From: Desulfovibrio sp. A2
Lineage (GTDB): Bacteria > Desulfobacterota > Desulfovibrionia > Desulfovibrionales > Desulfovibrionaceae
Length of the DNA: 64,000 bases
NCBI RefSeq assembly: GCF_000226255.1
Contig: NZ_AGFG01000061.1
Location: 194,046-258,045, forward strand
Direction: 5' to 3'
Shown here: positions 37,031 to 45,257 of the stretch, in pieces
Position numbering within the stretch: the first letter of the stretch is position 1
Layout of the letters: the number at the start of each line of letters is the position of its first letter
The notes under the pieces: model-generated
What the model saw: the letters and a program-made list of their open reading frames with translations, nothing else
What the model was told of the DNA's origin: nothing
Databases searched by the model: none
Position numbers and translations under genes: made by a program

Positions 37031-37200
37031 GTTTTTTTACGCCTCCGGCGGGCAGGGGGTGCCCCCCCCCTGCACCCCCATCGGGAGTATGTCAGAAATC
37101 CAATCGCGCCGTTATTATTGCGTTTGTTCTTTGTGAATTCGCCAGAGATGGTCCCGGAATGGGGTGCAGGGGACAACGTCCCCTGCCCGCCGGAGGCGTA
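37031..37200. repeat. Inverted pair of GC-rich intergenic repeats
   Basis: The unit TACGCCTCCGGCGGGCAGGGG...CCCCTGCACCCC occurs forward at about 37038-37079 and inverted at 37161-37200, enclosing 81 bases. Each copy is itself a hairpin (GCAGGGG / CCCCTGC). A further copy lies at 51638-51688. It follows the aminopeptidase stop on the minus strand. The pair could fold as one long cruciform. Confidence 0.75.
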
Positions 37201-37226
37201 TGGAAAAGAACGCGCCCAAGAACGGC

Positions 37227-38426
37227 CTACAACCGGAACTCCCCGTCCTCGTAGACCACGATGCGTTTTCCCCCCGACGTGGCGGCGGTGACCTTGCGCG
37301 GGGTGGTGGCCACCAGGTCCCAGTGCAGGCTGGAACTGTTGAACCCCAGGTCGCGCCGGGCATCGGACGTGAGTTCGTCGGACGGGCCGGAAAAGGTGTT
37401 GGCGTACGACTGGCCCAGTGCCACGTGCATGGAGCCGTGCGGGCCGCCGTGGTTCTCGTCGTACAGGGTGTTGGCCATGAACCGGGTGATGCGCGAGAAG
37501 CGCCGGTCCACCAGGGCGAATTCGCCCAGCATGGCCGCGCCGGGGTCGCTGTTCAGCTGCCCGGTGGCAAAGCCTTCGCCCTGTTCGGCGTCCAGCCGCA
37601 CCACCCGGCCCTGCCGGAATTCCAGGCGCACCCCCCGCACGATGTTGCCGGAGCGGAACGACGGCAGGTCGGCGGTGTACACCCCTTCCACGCTGCGCCA
37701 GTCGGGCGAGACGTACAGCTCGAAGCTGGGAATGTTGCGGCCGGTCACCCCGGCCCAGCGGCGCTGGCGGCCCACGCGCAGGCGCAGGTCGGTGCCTTCG
37801 GCCTCCACGTGCAGGTCGGCGTCGCCCAGTTCGTCCAGCTTCGCGCGGATTTCCTCGGCCTGCCGGGCCACGCGGGCCCAGGTGGCGGCGGGGTCGGCCT
37901 CGCCCAGCAGGCAGGCGCGGCGCACCTCGTCGGCGTAGTCGGCCAGCGAAAGCCCGGCCTGCCCGGCCAACGCCGCCGTGGGCCAGATGCACAGGGTCCA
38001 GCCGTAGGCCCCCATGTCCTCGCGCAGGTGGGCGATGTCCTGCAACGGACGGCGGGCGGCCTGGGCCATGGCGATGCGCTCCGGCTCTATGGAGGCGAGA
38101 TGGGTGAGCGATTCCGGCGCGATGATGGTGATGCACCCGCCAAGGTGGCTGTACAGGTCGCGCTCGCCGGGGACGAGGGTGGTCAGGCGCTTGTTGTTGG
38201 CCTTGGCGTAGAAGTCGTGCTCCATGCGCGGGGTGGGCTGCATGCGCGGCACGGGAATCATGCCCATGTCGTGCAGCCTGCCGCACAGTTCTTCGGCCAG
38301 GGGCAGGCCCGGAAGGTCGAAGCGCACCAGCACGAAATCGCTCTTGCGCAGGGGGGCGCGGCGGCCGCGCGCAAGGCCCCACAGCATGACGTCGGCGTAT
38401 TTACCAAGGGTTTCGGCATCGTACAT
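37227..38426 (-). CDS. M29-family aminopeptidase
   Basis: A 399-residue enzyme of the thermophilic-type metallo-aminopeptidase family (M29). Visible family features are the N-terminal KSDFVLVRFDLPGLPLAEEL, GDADLHVEAEGTDLRLRVG, GRNIPSFELYVSPDWRSVEG, the Glu-bearing LDAEQGEGF, and LGEFALVDRRFSRITRFMANTLYDENHGGPHGSMHVALGQSY with the metal-binding His residues. It ends with NSSSLHWDLVATTPRKVTA. It removes N-terminal residues from peptides in the cytoplasm using two metal ions. Length and spacing are normal. It is a single gene. Confidence 0.92.
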   Translation of the reverse strand: MYDAETLGKYADVMLWGLARGRRAPLRKSDFVLVRFDLPGLPLAEELCGRLHDMGMIPVPRMQPTPRMEHDFYAKANNKRLTTLVPGERDLYSHLGGCITIIAPESLTHLASIEPERIAMAQAARRPLQDIAHLREDMGAYGWTLCIWPTAALAGQAGLSLADYADEVRRACLLGEADPAATWARVARQAEEIRAKLDELGDADLHVEAEGTDLRLRVGRQRRWAGVTGRNIPSFELYVSPDWRSVEGVYTADLPSFRSGNIVRGVRLEFRQGRVVRLDAEQGEGFATGQLNSDPGAAMLGEFALVDRRFSRITRFMANTLYDENHGGPHGSMHVALGQSYANTFSGPSDELTSDARRDLGFNSSSLHWDLVATTPRKVTAATSGGKRIVVYEDGEFRL

Positions 38427-38499
38427 GGCGTGCTCCTGTGGGGCGAACCGCGTGGAGATATCGTTGTCGCGGCGAAGTTATCATTGCCGGGTCGGCGAA

Positions 38500-38708
38500 G
38501 CATGCTACCGTGGTCGCGTGGTGCCCCGGAAACCCGTTTACGGTTTCCACGCCGCGCCCGGTCCGCACCCCCCTGTGTTGGACCCGGCGATACGTACGGC
38601 AGCAAACGTATCGCGAAGGGACGCGGCAACGGGCAACCCGGCCACTCATCCTCCCCCTTGCAGCGTCGGCCGCGTTCCAGCCCCTCGGAGCGCGGCCGAC
38701 CTCTTTTG
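38500..38708 (+). ncRNA. Candidate structured intergenic RNA ending in a terminator
   Basis: Three hairpins in a row on the plus strand. They are GGAAACC/GGTTTCC around 38530-38550, a perfect 9-bp GCGATACGT/ACGTATCGC (38587-38595 with 38606-38614), and GTCGGCCGCG/CGCGGCCGAC (38665-38674 with 38691-38700). The last is followed by CTCTTTT, a terminator shape. No open frame here has a ribosome site, and the two neighbouring genes run on the other strand, so nothing else explains the terminator. No promoter could be assigned confidently, and no known RNA family is recognised. Confidence 0.4.
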
Positions 38709-38737
38709 CGCGGCCGCGAATGGCGGGCCGGACGGGG

Positions 38738-40357
38738 TCAGGGCAGCGCGCGCGGGGCCGGGCTGTCGTCCGGCAGTTCGTACAGGCTGGCTTTCCGTCC
38801 GGGGTCGTCCTCCGGCTGCCGTCCGGGGCCGGACGCCGTCCCCGCGTCACTGGCCGTGTCCTTGGCCGCGTCGCCGCCGTCCCGTGCCGGAGTCTGCATG
38901 GTAGCAGGTTTTTCGCCGGGCGGAACGTGTTCGTTGTACGTGGGGGATTGCAGCGGGTCGTCGTTCCCGGCAACGCCTGCGGTGCCTTGCGCGGGTGCGT
39001 TGCCGTTGGGGGCAGGGGCGGCATTGTCCGTTGCGGCGGGCAAGGCGGCCTTTTCAGGCGGGGACAGGGGCGCGGCGGTCCCGTTGCCGCCAGCGGAGGG
39101 GCGGCACTGCCCGCGTCCGCGCGCAAGGCGCAATCCCTCGCAGTCGCCCAGGGCGCAGGCCCGGTAGAAATCGTCGCACATGGGGCCGGGCTCGCCACGC
39201 ACCTGCCACGCCGCGCCGCGCACCCGCCAGTGGGCGGCCACGTCGGGGCGCAGGCGGATGGCGGCGGAGGCGTCCTCCACGGCCAGCGCGGGCATTTGCA
39301 AGCGCAGGTGGCACACGGCCCGGGCGTGCAGGGCGCGCGCGAAGCCGGGGGACAGCTTCAGGGCGCGATCCTGTGCCTCCATGGCGTCCTGCGGCCGGTC
39401 GAGCAGCAGCAACGCCTCGCCCAGCGCGTTCCACAGCAGCGGGTTGCGCGCGTCCAGCGCCACGGCGCGGCGCATGTGGCGCAGCATGGCCTCCGGCGGC
39501 GCGCCCCATCCGCCCCATCCGCTCCCGATGCCATTTTCGGCGGCGGTGTGCTGCGGAGGGGTATCCCCTTTGTCCGCCGTATCGCCGCCAGCCGGGAGGC
39601 CGGACAGGCAGGCGCGGTACAACTCCAGTGCCTCCAGCGAGCGGGCCAGCGCGCCCAGCCGCTGGGCGAAGGGGCTTTCGTCCTCGCCGCCGTGGCGGGC
39701 CACGTGGCGGGCGGTGGCCTGGGCCGCGTCGAGCGCCTCTTCGGTCAGGGCCGCTTCTCGCCGCAGCACGTCCTCGTGCAGTTCCAGCAGGGCTTCGTCG
39801 CGCAGCACGGCGCGGACGCGCTCCGCTCCGGCGGGCGACGGGTGGGGGATTTCGGCGGGCGGCGTGACGTTTGAAATTTCGGGTGAACTCTCGGAGGAAA
39901 GCCCGGGCGAAGGCGCGGGGGCGGGCGCATCCGGCAACGCATCCGGCAACGCGGCCTGCACGGTCACGGCCACGCGCACCTCGGGCGGGTAGCCGTGCAC
40001 GCGGGTGTCCGTCACCCGGGTGATCAGCACGGCGGAGGCCACGGCCAGGCGGCGCTGCGGATCGTGCGCGGCCAGGGTGGCGAAGGACGCGGCGGCGGAA
40101 GCTTCCAACAGGGGGGCCACCCCTTCGCGCAGCGCGGCAAGGCGCGCGGCGGCGCGGGCGATGACGATGGCGGATTCCTTGCGCAGGCCGCCGCCGAAGG
40201 GCGCCGTGACGGTGCTGGCGGCGTGCGCGGTGGCGGCCGTCGCCAGCAGAAGGGCGATGCCGCAGAGCAGCGCGGGCAATCCCGCGCGCAGGCGGGCGGA
40301 AGGGGGCGTCGCCGGGCCGGATGCGCGGCCCGGCAACGCCCGTCCTGAATCATGCAT
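38738..40357 (-). CDS. Exported TPR-containing protein
   Basis: A 539-residue protein with a signal sequence (about 20-46, hydrophobic GLPALLCGIALLLATAATAHA, cut after AHA). A helical region (RKESAIVIARAAARLAALREGV), a Pro/Ser-rich linker (about 140-175) and a coiled-coil helix follow. TPR repeats occupy about 285-400 (LLWNALGEALLLLDRPQDAMEAQDRALKLSPG, ALHARAVCHLRLQMPALAVEDASAAIRLRPD). The tail is long, disordered and Pro/Ala/Asp-rich. It probably acts in the periplasm as a scaffold. Its ATG directly abuts the stop of the upstream lipoprotein gene, so they form a pair. Confidence 0.8.
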   Translation of the reverse strand: MHDSGRALPGRASGPATPPSARLRAGLPALLCGIALLLATAATAHAASTVTAPFGGGLRKESAIVIARAAARLAALREGVAPLLEASAAASFATLAAHDPQRRLAVASAVLITRVTDTRVHGYPPEVRVAVTVQAALPDALPDAPAPAPSPGLSSESSPEISNVTPPAEIPHPSPAGAERVRAVLRDEALLELHEDVLRREAALTEEALDAAQATARHVARHGGEDESPFAQRLGALARSLEALELYRACLSGLPAGGDTADKGDTPPQHTAAENGIGSGWGGWGAPPEAMLRHMRRAVALDARNPLLWNALGEALLLLDRPQDAMEAQDRALKLSPGFARALHARAVCHLRLQMPALAVEDASAAIRLRPDVAAHWRVRGAAWQVRGEPGPMCDDFYRACALGDCEGLRLARGRGQCRPSAGGNGTAAPLSPPEKAALPAATDNAAPAPNGNAPAQGTAGVAGNDDPLQSPTYNEHVPPGEKPATMQTPARDGGDAAKDTASDAGTASGPGRQPEDDPGRKASLYELPDDSPAPRALP

Positions 40358-40948
40358 CTATTTCTTCACGGTGGCCTGTACCTTGCGGGCCGCGGGTTGC
40401 AGCACGTCGCGCAGGGTTTCGGCCAGCAGCTTTTCGGCCACGTCGGAGGCGGGAATGACCTGCTTGGACTGCCCGCCGGACAGGTGCTCGGTGTACAGCA
40501 CCTTGGTGTAGTCCGAAACGGTGACGGCCAGCTTCATGGAGGTGCTGAACTCGGTGGTCTTCAGTTCCTTCAGCCACACCTCGTTGACCACGCCGGTGAC
40601 GATGTAGTCGGGGCCGCCCGCGCGGGCCTGTTCCTGGGTCAGGGCAAAGGACACCTGCAGCCCCTGGCGGGCCAGTTCGTCGGCCAGCGAGCGGCTGATC
40701 CAGTCGGACACGGTGGACGAGGCCACGAACGAGGTGCCGTCCTTGCGTTCGCCCACCTGCACCACCGGGCGCTTGTCCTCGAACATGACCACGGTCACGC
40801 GGGGGGCGGAAGGATCGGGCAGCACGGAAGCGTCGGGCGGCGAGTAGAGCAGGCGGACGGAATTGCCGGGGGCGCAGGCCGAAAGGGCCAGCGCGGCAAG
40901 AACCAGCAGCAGCGCGGTGAGCGTGCGCGAAACGTTGTGATGCAGCAT
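40358..40948 (-). CDS. YajG-like lipoprotein
   Basis: A 196-residue lipoprotein with a signal with lipobox L-S-A-C (Cys25). The mature domain resembles the YajG/uncharacterised-lipoprotein fold: VTVVMFEDKRPVVQVGERKDG, SSTVSDWISRSLADELARQGLQVS, DYIVTGVVNEVWLKELKTTEFSTSMKLAVTVSD. Proteins of this fold help other envelope proteins; the function here is unknown. The ATG follows ACAGGAGGAAC. It is translated immediately before the TPR protein, so the two probably act together at the envelope. Confidence 0.75.
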   Translation of the reverse strand: MLHHNVSRTLTALLLVLAALALSACAPGNSVRLLYSPPDASVLPDPSAPRVTVVMFEDKRPVVQVGERKDGTSFVASSTVSDWISRSLADELARQGLQVSFALTQEQARAGGPDYIVTGVVNEVWLKELKTTEFSTSMKLAVTVSDYTKVLYTEHLSGGQSKQVIPASDVAEKLLAETLRDVLQPAARKVQATVKK

Positions 40949-41012
40949 TGTTCCTCCTGTGCGCGATGCGCGGTGCGCGGCGCATGAATGTTCGCCGCCG
41001 GGGCGGCGGATG

Positions 41013-41483
41013 TTACAGCGGGGCCAGCGGCAGGTAGAGGCGGGTGAGCAGGTCGTCCTCGGGCGTGGCGCCCGGATCGTTGAGATAGATCTCCATGCGC
41101 GGCGCGGGCAGCGGGGTGCGCCCGCTGTCGGGCAGCCATTCCCAGTACAGCGCCGACCACGACCACGGCAGGGTGGCGTAAGGCCCCTTGTGCTCCACCA
41201 CGGCATATTCCCGCGACCGGATGACCCGCACGATGACGTAGTCGTCCGGCTCGAAGCCGTCCGGCACCGTGACCATGGCGTCGTAGCGGATGCGCTCCGG
41301 CGGGGTGGTTTCCGGATCGTCGTGGCACAGGCCGAGGAACATGGTGGAGGCGGACGCCACCTGCCGCCGCGCGATCCACGGCGAAAGCAGCTTCCACGCC
41401 TGCGGCCCCGATTCGGCATAGGGGCCGTGCACGCGGATGCCGGCCACGCGAAGTTCCGGCAGGCGTTCGATGCGCACTTCCAT
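41013..41483 (-). CDS. GyrI-like effector-binding domain protein
   Basis: A 156-residue stand-alone small-molecule-binding domain of the GyrI/AraC-effector class. Signs are an opening VRIERLPELRVAGIRVHGPY, a central RIRYDAMVTVPDGFEPDDYVIVRVI, and YAVVEHKGPYATLPWSWSALYWEWLPDSG followed by PRMEIYLNDP with the conserved Glu. Such domains bind cationic or hydrophobic compounds, or inhibit gyrase. No DNA-binding domain is attached. The start is the ATG at MEVRIERL, where the fold begins; an upstream frame without a ribosome site was rejected. Confidence 0.82.
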   Translation of the reverse strand: MEVRIERLPELRVAGIRVHGPYAESGPQAWKLLSPWIARRQVASASTMFLGLCHDDPETTPPERIRYDAMVTVPDGFEPDDYVIVRVIRSREYAVVEHKGPYATLPWSWSALYWEWLPDSGRTPLPAPRMEIYLNDPGATPEDDLLTRLYLPLAPL

Positions 41484-41691
41484 GGGGGTTGCGTCTCCCT
41501 GGTTCCCGTCTCTCTGTGGGGCCTCTATAGCGCAAGCGGGGCCGAAATCAAAGGGTTGCGCGGCGCGTTTTCCCGTCATGCCGCCGCGTTCCGGCGCCGG
41601 GGGTGGGCAGCGGACACGCCGAAGGCATGCCCGAAACGGGGGCGTTTGCGTGACGAATCAAGCAACGACGCGCCTTCGTGGGCAGAAACGG
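41484..41691. other. Divergent gap between the effector-binding gene and HU
   Basis: It holds the start region of the minus-strand effector-binding gene and leads into the HU promoter. Apart from short GC-rich inverted repeats around 41555-41620 nothing definite is seen. Confidence 0.35.
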
Positions 41692-41719
41692 TTGACAAGG
41701 GGGCCAACCTCTGTAAAAG
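41692..41719 (+). promoter_or_regulatory. Sigma-70-type promoter of the HU gene
   Basis: A perfect -35 TTGACA (41692-41697) is followed after 16 bases by TAAAAG, about 80 bases before the HU start. Expected for a highly expressed nucleoid protein. The -10 match is moderate. Confidence 0.6.
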
Positions 41720-41798
41720 CTGCGCCCTTGCACCACGTGCATGCAATACCGCGCCGCCGGAGCGCGCGCGGACCGAAACCCCCCATATGGAGATACCG

Positions 41799-42074
41799 AT
41801 GACCAAAGCTGAACTGGTTGAAAAGATCCGCGCCAAGGCCGGTCTTGCCTCCAAGGTCCAGGCCGAAGGCGCGCTTGACGCCACCATCGCCGTGCTTGCC
41901 GACGCCCTGGCCGCCGGCGAATCCGTGACCTTCACCGGCTTCGGCAGCTTCAAGGTGACCGAACGTGCCGCGCGCAAGGGCCGCAACCCCCGCACCGGCG
42001 AAGAAATCACCATTCCTTCCGGCAAGGTGGTGAAGTTCACCCCCGGCAAGCTGCTGAAGGATTCCGTGAAGTAG
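41799..42074 (+). CDS. hup: HU-family DNA-binding protein
   Basis: A 91-residue histone-like protein. The dimer helices (MTKAELVEKIRAKAG, ALDATIAVLADAL) come first. Then come GESVTFTGFGSFKVTERAARKGRNPRTGEEITIPSG, the signature with the DNA-binding arm and its RNPRTGE tip, and KVVKFTPGKLLKDSV. It bends and compacts DNA. GGAG six bases before the ATG sets the start; another ATG 12 bases upstream (MEIP) overlaps that ribosome site and is less likely. Flanked by a strong promoter and a strong terminator, so transcribed alone. Confidence 0.96.
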   Translation: MTKAELVEKIRAKAGLASKVQAEGALDATIAVLADALAAGESVTFTGFGSFKVTERAARKGRNPRTGEEITIPSGKVVKFTPGKLLKDSVK

Positions 42075-42099
42075 GCAGCCCACGGGCCGCAGATTTCCG

Positions 42100-42142
42100 C
42101 GCCCCGCGTCTCCGGCAAGGAGACGCGGGGCGTTTCGCGTTT
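42100..42142 (+). terminator. Terminator of the HU gene
   Basis: Perfect 14-bp stem (CGCCCCGCGTCTCC / GGAGACGCGGGGCG), loop GGCAA, then TTTCGCGTTT. Confidence 0.9.
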
Positions 42143-42223
42143 CTGGGGGACGAAAAGCGGGGGGCGCTGGCCGGGGATGCCGGGGCTGGCGGCGTGCACT
42201 GCGCGGGCAGCGTGCCCGGCGCG

Positions 42224-42604
42224 TCACTTTCCGGAATCGCCGCCGGGGGGCGGCGGCAGCGCGTCGCGCAGGGCGCAGGCCTTGCGGTGGGGTGTCCAGT
42301 TGTACCAGTCGCGCAGGGGGGCGGGCAGGCGCGGGTCGCGGGCCTGGGCCACGGCGCAGGCGAACACGTCGAGCACGCACGGGTCGTGACGTTGCCCGGT
42401 GCGCGCGCACAGCCGGTCGTACAGTTCCTGCGGGTCCGACGCCGCGAGGTCGGCCAGGGTGCGCACGCCCAGCAGATCAAGGTCGCGCCGGGTTGCCGGT
42501 CCCACCGAACGCAACCCGGCCAGGGGGTGCGCGGGGCGTGGGGCGGGCCGGTCACCGGCCTTGCCGTTTTTTTTCGGCCTGATGGTTTCGCGGGCGTCCT
42601 TCAC
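42224..42604 (-). CDS. Helix-hairpin-helix (pathogenicity-locus Cdd1-like) protein
   Basis: A 126-residue protein whose core is a helix-hairpin-helix: HPLAGLRSVGPATRRDLDLLGVRTLADLAASDPQELYDRLCARTGQRHDPCVLDVFACAVAQA. This resembles the Cdd1 family (with its RHDxCVLDVFRxAV ending), found beside helicases or alone; it is thought to bind DNA without sequence specificity. The likely start is a GTG with GGGAGAAATC upstream; a long in-frame extension covers the glycerate kinase gene and is not real. It is probably co-transcribed after glycerate kinase (32-base gap). Confidence 0.78.
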   Translation of the reverse strand: MKDARETIRPKKNGKAGDRPAPRPAHPLAGLRSVGPATRRDLDLLGVRTLADLAASDPQELYDRLCARTGQRHDPCVLDVFACAVAQARDPRLPAPLRDWYNWTPHRKACALRDALPPPPGGDSGK

Positions 42605-42636
42605 GATTTCTCCCTTTCTTCTCCGGCCGGGCGGCC

Positions 42637-43995
42637 TTACGCGGCGGGCTTGCCCTTGGGCGCATCCACCAGCAGCACGGCCAGGTCCATGACGTTGGTC
42701 AGGGTGGGGCCGGTGCGCAGGATGTGCCCGGTGCGGTCCAGGAAGTGGTAGGCGTCGTTGTCGGCAAGGTGGCCGTGGGCGTCCACGCCGCACTCGCGGG
42801 CCACGCACAGGGTGCTGCCGGATGCGTAGCCCCCGGCGGCGTCGGTCGGCCCATCGGTGCCGTCGGTGCCCGCGCAGAGCATGGCGATGTGCTCGCAGTC
42901 GGCCAGTTCGTCCATGTGGATGGCGGCGGCCAGGGCCATTTCCTGGTTGCGTCCGCCAAGCCCGCCGCCGCTGATGGTGACGGTGGTTTCGCCGCCCGCC
43001 AGCAGGCAGAACGGGCCTTCGGGGTGGGGCAGCCCAACGGCTGCGCGGGTGGCTTCCTCCACCAGTTCGCGGGCGCGCACGCGGGCCTCGCCGGTCATGG
43101 TGTCGGTGAGGATGCGCGGCCGGTAGCCGCGCGCGGCGGCCGCTTCCGCCGCCGCCTCCAGGGCCAGCCGATTGCTGGCCACGATGCAGTTCTGCACCGC
43201 GCCGAACACCGGGTCGCCGGGCTTGGGCGTTTCCGCCGCAAGGCCGCGCAGGCCCGCCGTTAGCCGTTCCACCACCGGCTCGGGCAGCCTGTGGAGGATG
43301 CCGAACCTGTCGGCGATGGATGTGCAGTCGGCATAGGTGGATGCATCGGGCGAGGTGGGGCCGGAGGCGATGACGTCCAGATCGTCGCCCACCACGTCGG
43401 AGATGATCAGCGACACCACCTGCGCCGGGGCCGCCGCGCGGGCCAGGTTGCCGCCGCCGAAGGCGGACAGGTGTTTGCGCAGGGCGTTGATCTCGTGGAT
43501 GGTGGCCCCGCATTCCAGCAGCAGGGTGGTGGCGGCGCGCATGTCGTCCAGGGTGATGCCCGGCTGCAACGCCGGGGTGAGCGCGCTGGCCCCGCCGGTA
43601 AGGGCGCACAGCACGAGGTCGCGCGGGCCCGCCGCGCGCACCAGGTCCAGTATCTCGTTGGCGGCGCGTTCCCCGGCGGCGTCGGGCACGGGGTGGGCGG
43701 CCTCGCGCAGGGCGATGCGCTTCAGGGGGGCGGTATGCCCGTACTTCACCACCACCACGCCGTCGTGCACCCGGTCGCCCAAGATGTCTTCCAGCGCGGC
43801 GGCCATGGGGGCCGCGCCCTTGCCCGCGCCCACCACGTACACCCGGTCGTGGGCGGAAAGGTCGTAGGCGCGCCCCGCGATGTGCAGGATGTCGCCCTCG
43901 CGGCGCACGTGGCGGTGCACGGCGCGGTCGGGGGCCACGGCGTCGAGGGCGCGGGACAGGATATGGTCGAGGACGGCGCGTTGTTCGGGGGTCAT
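42637..43995 (-). CDS. Glycerate 2-kinase (MOFRL family)
   Basis: A 452-residue class-II glycerate kinase. The N-terminal domain has VYVVGAGKGAAPMAAALEDILG, HPVPDAAGERAANEIL, LCALTGGASALTPAL, INALRKHLSAFGGGNLA and IISDVVGDDLDVIASGPTSPD. The C-terminal MOFRL domain has FCLLAGGETTVTISGGGLGGRNQEMALAAAI and CAGTDGTDGPTDAAGGY. It phosphorylates glycerate to 2-phosphoglycerate for entry into lower glycolysis. Motifs and length are complete. The gene symbol is not certain (gck/garK naming varies). Followed by the helix-hairpin-helix gene. Confidence 0.94.
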   Translation of the reverse strand: MTPEQRAVLDHILSRALDAVAPDRAVHRHVRREGDILHIAGRAYDLSAHDRVYVVGAGKGAAPMAAALEDILGDRVHDGVVVVKYGHTAPLKRIALREAAHPVPDAAGERAANEILDLVRAAGPRDLVLCALTGGASALTPALQPGITLDDMRAATTLLLECGATIHEINALRKHLSAFGGGNLARAAAPAQVVSLIISDVVGDDLDVIASGPTSPDASTYADCTSIADRFGILHRLPEPVVERLTAGLRGLAAETPKPGDPVFGAVQNCIVASNRLALEAAAEAAAARGYRPRILTDTMTGEARVRARELVEEATRAAVGLPHPEGPFCLLAGGETTVTISGGGLGGRNQEMALAAAIHMDELADCEHIAMLCAGTDGTDGPTDAAGGYASGSTLCVARECGVDAHGHLADNDAYHFLDRTGHILRTGPTLTNVMDLAVLLVDAPKGKPAA

Positions 43996-44214
43996 GCGGC
44001 GATCTCCTTGGCGTCGTTAGGGGGCGTCGTTGCGGGGAACGTGGTGGGGAGTGGGGCGGCGGCGGGGGCTGCCTTCCGGCCCGCGTGGCGATCCTGCACG
44101 AAGAAGGCGGGGCGGGGGCGCTGCCGCGTGCCGCATGGTAGGTGCCCCGTGCGCCACCGGTCAAGAGGCGCGACGGCGGGTAAGGCGGATGGCCGACCAT
44201 GCCGCCCCGGCCCG
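43996..44214. other. Upstream region of glycerate kinase
   Basis: GC-rich divergent gap with G-tracts (44040-44070). No gene, RNA or convincing minus-strand promoter was seen; the plus-strand BON gene promoter follows at 44215. Confidence 0.35.
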
Positions 44215-44243
44215 GTGACAGCGCGCCCGGCGCGTGCTATATT
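44215..44243 (+). promoter_or_regulatory. Sigma-70-type promoter of the BON lipoprotein gene
   Basis: GTGACA (-35) and TATATT (-10) separated by exactly 17 bases, about 96 bases before the ATG. This is one of the best consensus matches in the window. Confidence 0.7.
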
Positions 44244-44338
44244 TCATCATGAATCCCCGCGCCCGCGCCGCCCCCCTGGCAGTGGGACGGCGCGGGACGC
44301 GGGGCAACCAACCGAAGAACACAATGCAGGAGACTGCC

Positions 44339-44893
44339 ATGAAACGCCGCATCCTTACCGCCGTCATGCCGGCGCTGCTGCTGGCTGCCTCGGTGCTCGC
44401 GCTTTCCGCCCTTGGCGGCTGCGCCGCCTATTCCGTGCCGCGCGACGAGCGCACCGTGGGCACCATCGTGGACGACAGCACCATCCGCACCACCATCAAG
44501 AGCGACCTCTTGCAGCGCGATGCCTCGGACGGGTATGCCGTGAAGGTGTACAGCTACGACGGGCGCGTCTTTCTGGTGGGCGAGGTGCAGTCGTCGTTCC
44601 GCGACCCCGCCGTGATGATCGCGCGCAAGGTCAAGGGTGTGCGTTCGGTGACCACCCACTGGTTCGATCCGGGCACCGGGCATACCGCTGACGACCTGGC
44701 CGTGGCCACCAAGGTGCGCACCAACCTCATCGCCGAAAAGGCCCTCAGTTCCACGCAGATCGACCTTGAAGTATACGGTGGCCACGTGGTGCTGCTGGGC
44801 ATGGTGCGCGCGCAGGCCGACGTGGACCGCGCCGTGATGGTGGCGCGCAGCGTGGGCGGCGTGCGCTCGGTGAAGTCGTACCTGATTCCGTAG
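44339..44893 (+). CDS. Lipoprotein with two BON domains (OsmY/DolP type)
   Basis: A 184-residue lipoprotein with lipobox LGGC (Cys25). Two BON domains follow at about 45-110 (DDSTIRTTIKSDLLQRDASDGYAVKVYSYDGRVFLVGEV) and 118-184 (DDLAVATKVRTNLIAEKALSSTQIDLEVYGGHVVLLGMV). The motif GVRSV ends each. BON lipoproteins bind phospholipid and help keep the outer membrane intact. The start ATG follows CAGGAGACTGCC; a longer frame includes the promoter and was rejected. The rubredoxin gene follows 83 bases on. Confidence 0.92.
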   Translation: MKRRILTAVMPALLLAASVLALSALGGCAAYSVPRDERTVGTIVDDSTIRTTIKSDLLQRDASDGYAVKVYSYDGRVFLVGEVQSSFRDPAVMIARKVKGVRSVTTHWFDPGTGHTADDLAVATKVRTNLIAEKALSSTQIDLEVYGGHVVLLGMVRAQADVDRAVMVARSVGGVRSVKSYLIP

Positions 44894-44976
44894 CGATTTC
44901 GCCGCGCCCCCGCATGCGTGCGCGGGCCGCGCGCGGATGACCGAAACAGCGCCCGACATGGCGCAAGGAGACACCG

Positions 44977-45135
44977 ATGCAGAAGTACAAGTGCCCCTGC
45001 GGCTATGTGTACGACCCCTCCGAGGGCGACCCCGAGCACGGCGTGGGCCCCGACACCCCCTTCGCGGACCTGCCCGAGGACTGGGTGTGCCCGTGGTGCG
45101 ACGCGGAGAAGGAATACTTCGAACCCGTGCAGTAG
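44977..45135 (+). CDS. Rubredoxin-like protein with CxC first iron-binding pair
   Basis: A 52-residue electron carrier. The fold is rubredoxin: [40 protein letters not shown]. The second iron-binding pair is the usual C-P-W-C. The first reads K-C-P-C-G-Y, one residue short of the normal C-x-x-C, so the iron site geometry may differ. Such short-loop variants occur as rubredoxin-like (Rdl) proteins in Desulfovibrio; I state that from memory. The ATG follows AAGGAGACACC. It is followed by a strong terminator. Possible partners are rubrerythrin or other oxygen-defence proteins, not in this window. Confidence 0.9.
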   Translation: MQKYKCPCGYVYDPSEGDPEHGVGPDTPFADLPEDWVCPWCDAEKEYFEPVQ

Positions 45136-45167
45136 TCGCGCGGACCGTTTCCGCAACGCAGAATGAC

Positions 45168-45203
45168 AACGCCTCCGTCGCATGATGCTGCGACGGGGGC
45201 GTT
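45168..45203. terminator. Bidirectional terminator between rubredoxin and chrA
   Basis: AACGCCTCCGTCGCA pairs with TGCGACGGGGGCGTT (one mismatch) around a 6-base loop, between two convergent genes. Confidence 0.75.
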
Positions 45204-45257
45204 CGTCGTTTCGGGCCGGGAAAGTGGGAGGAAGGGGGCGGCGTCCGGTCCGTCCGC

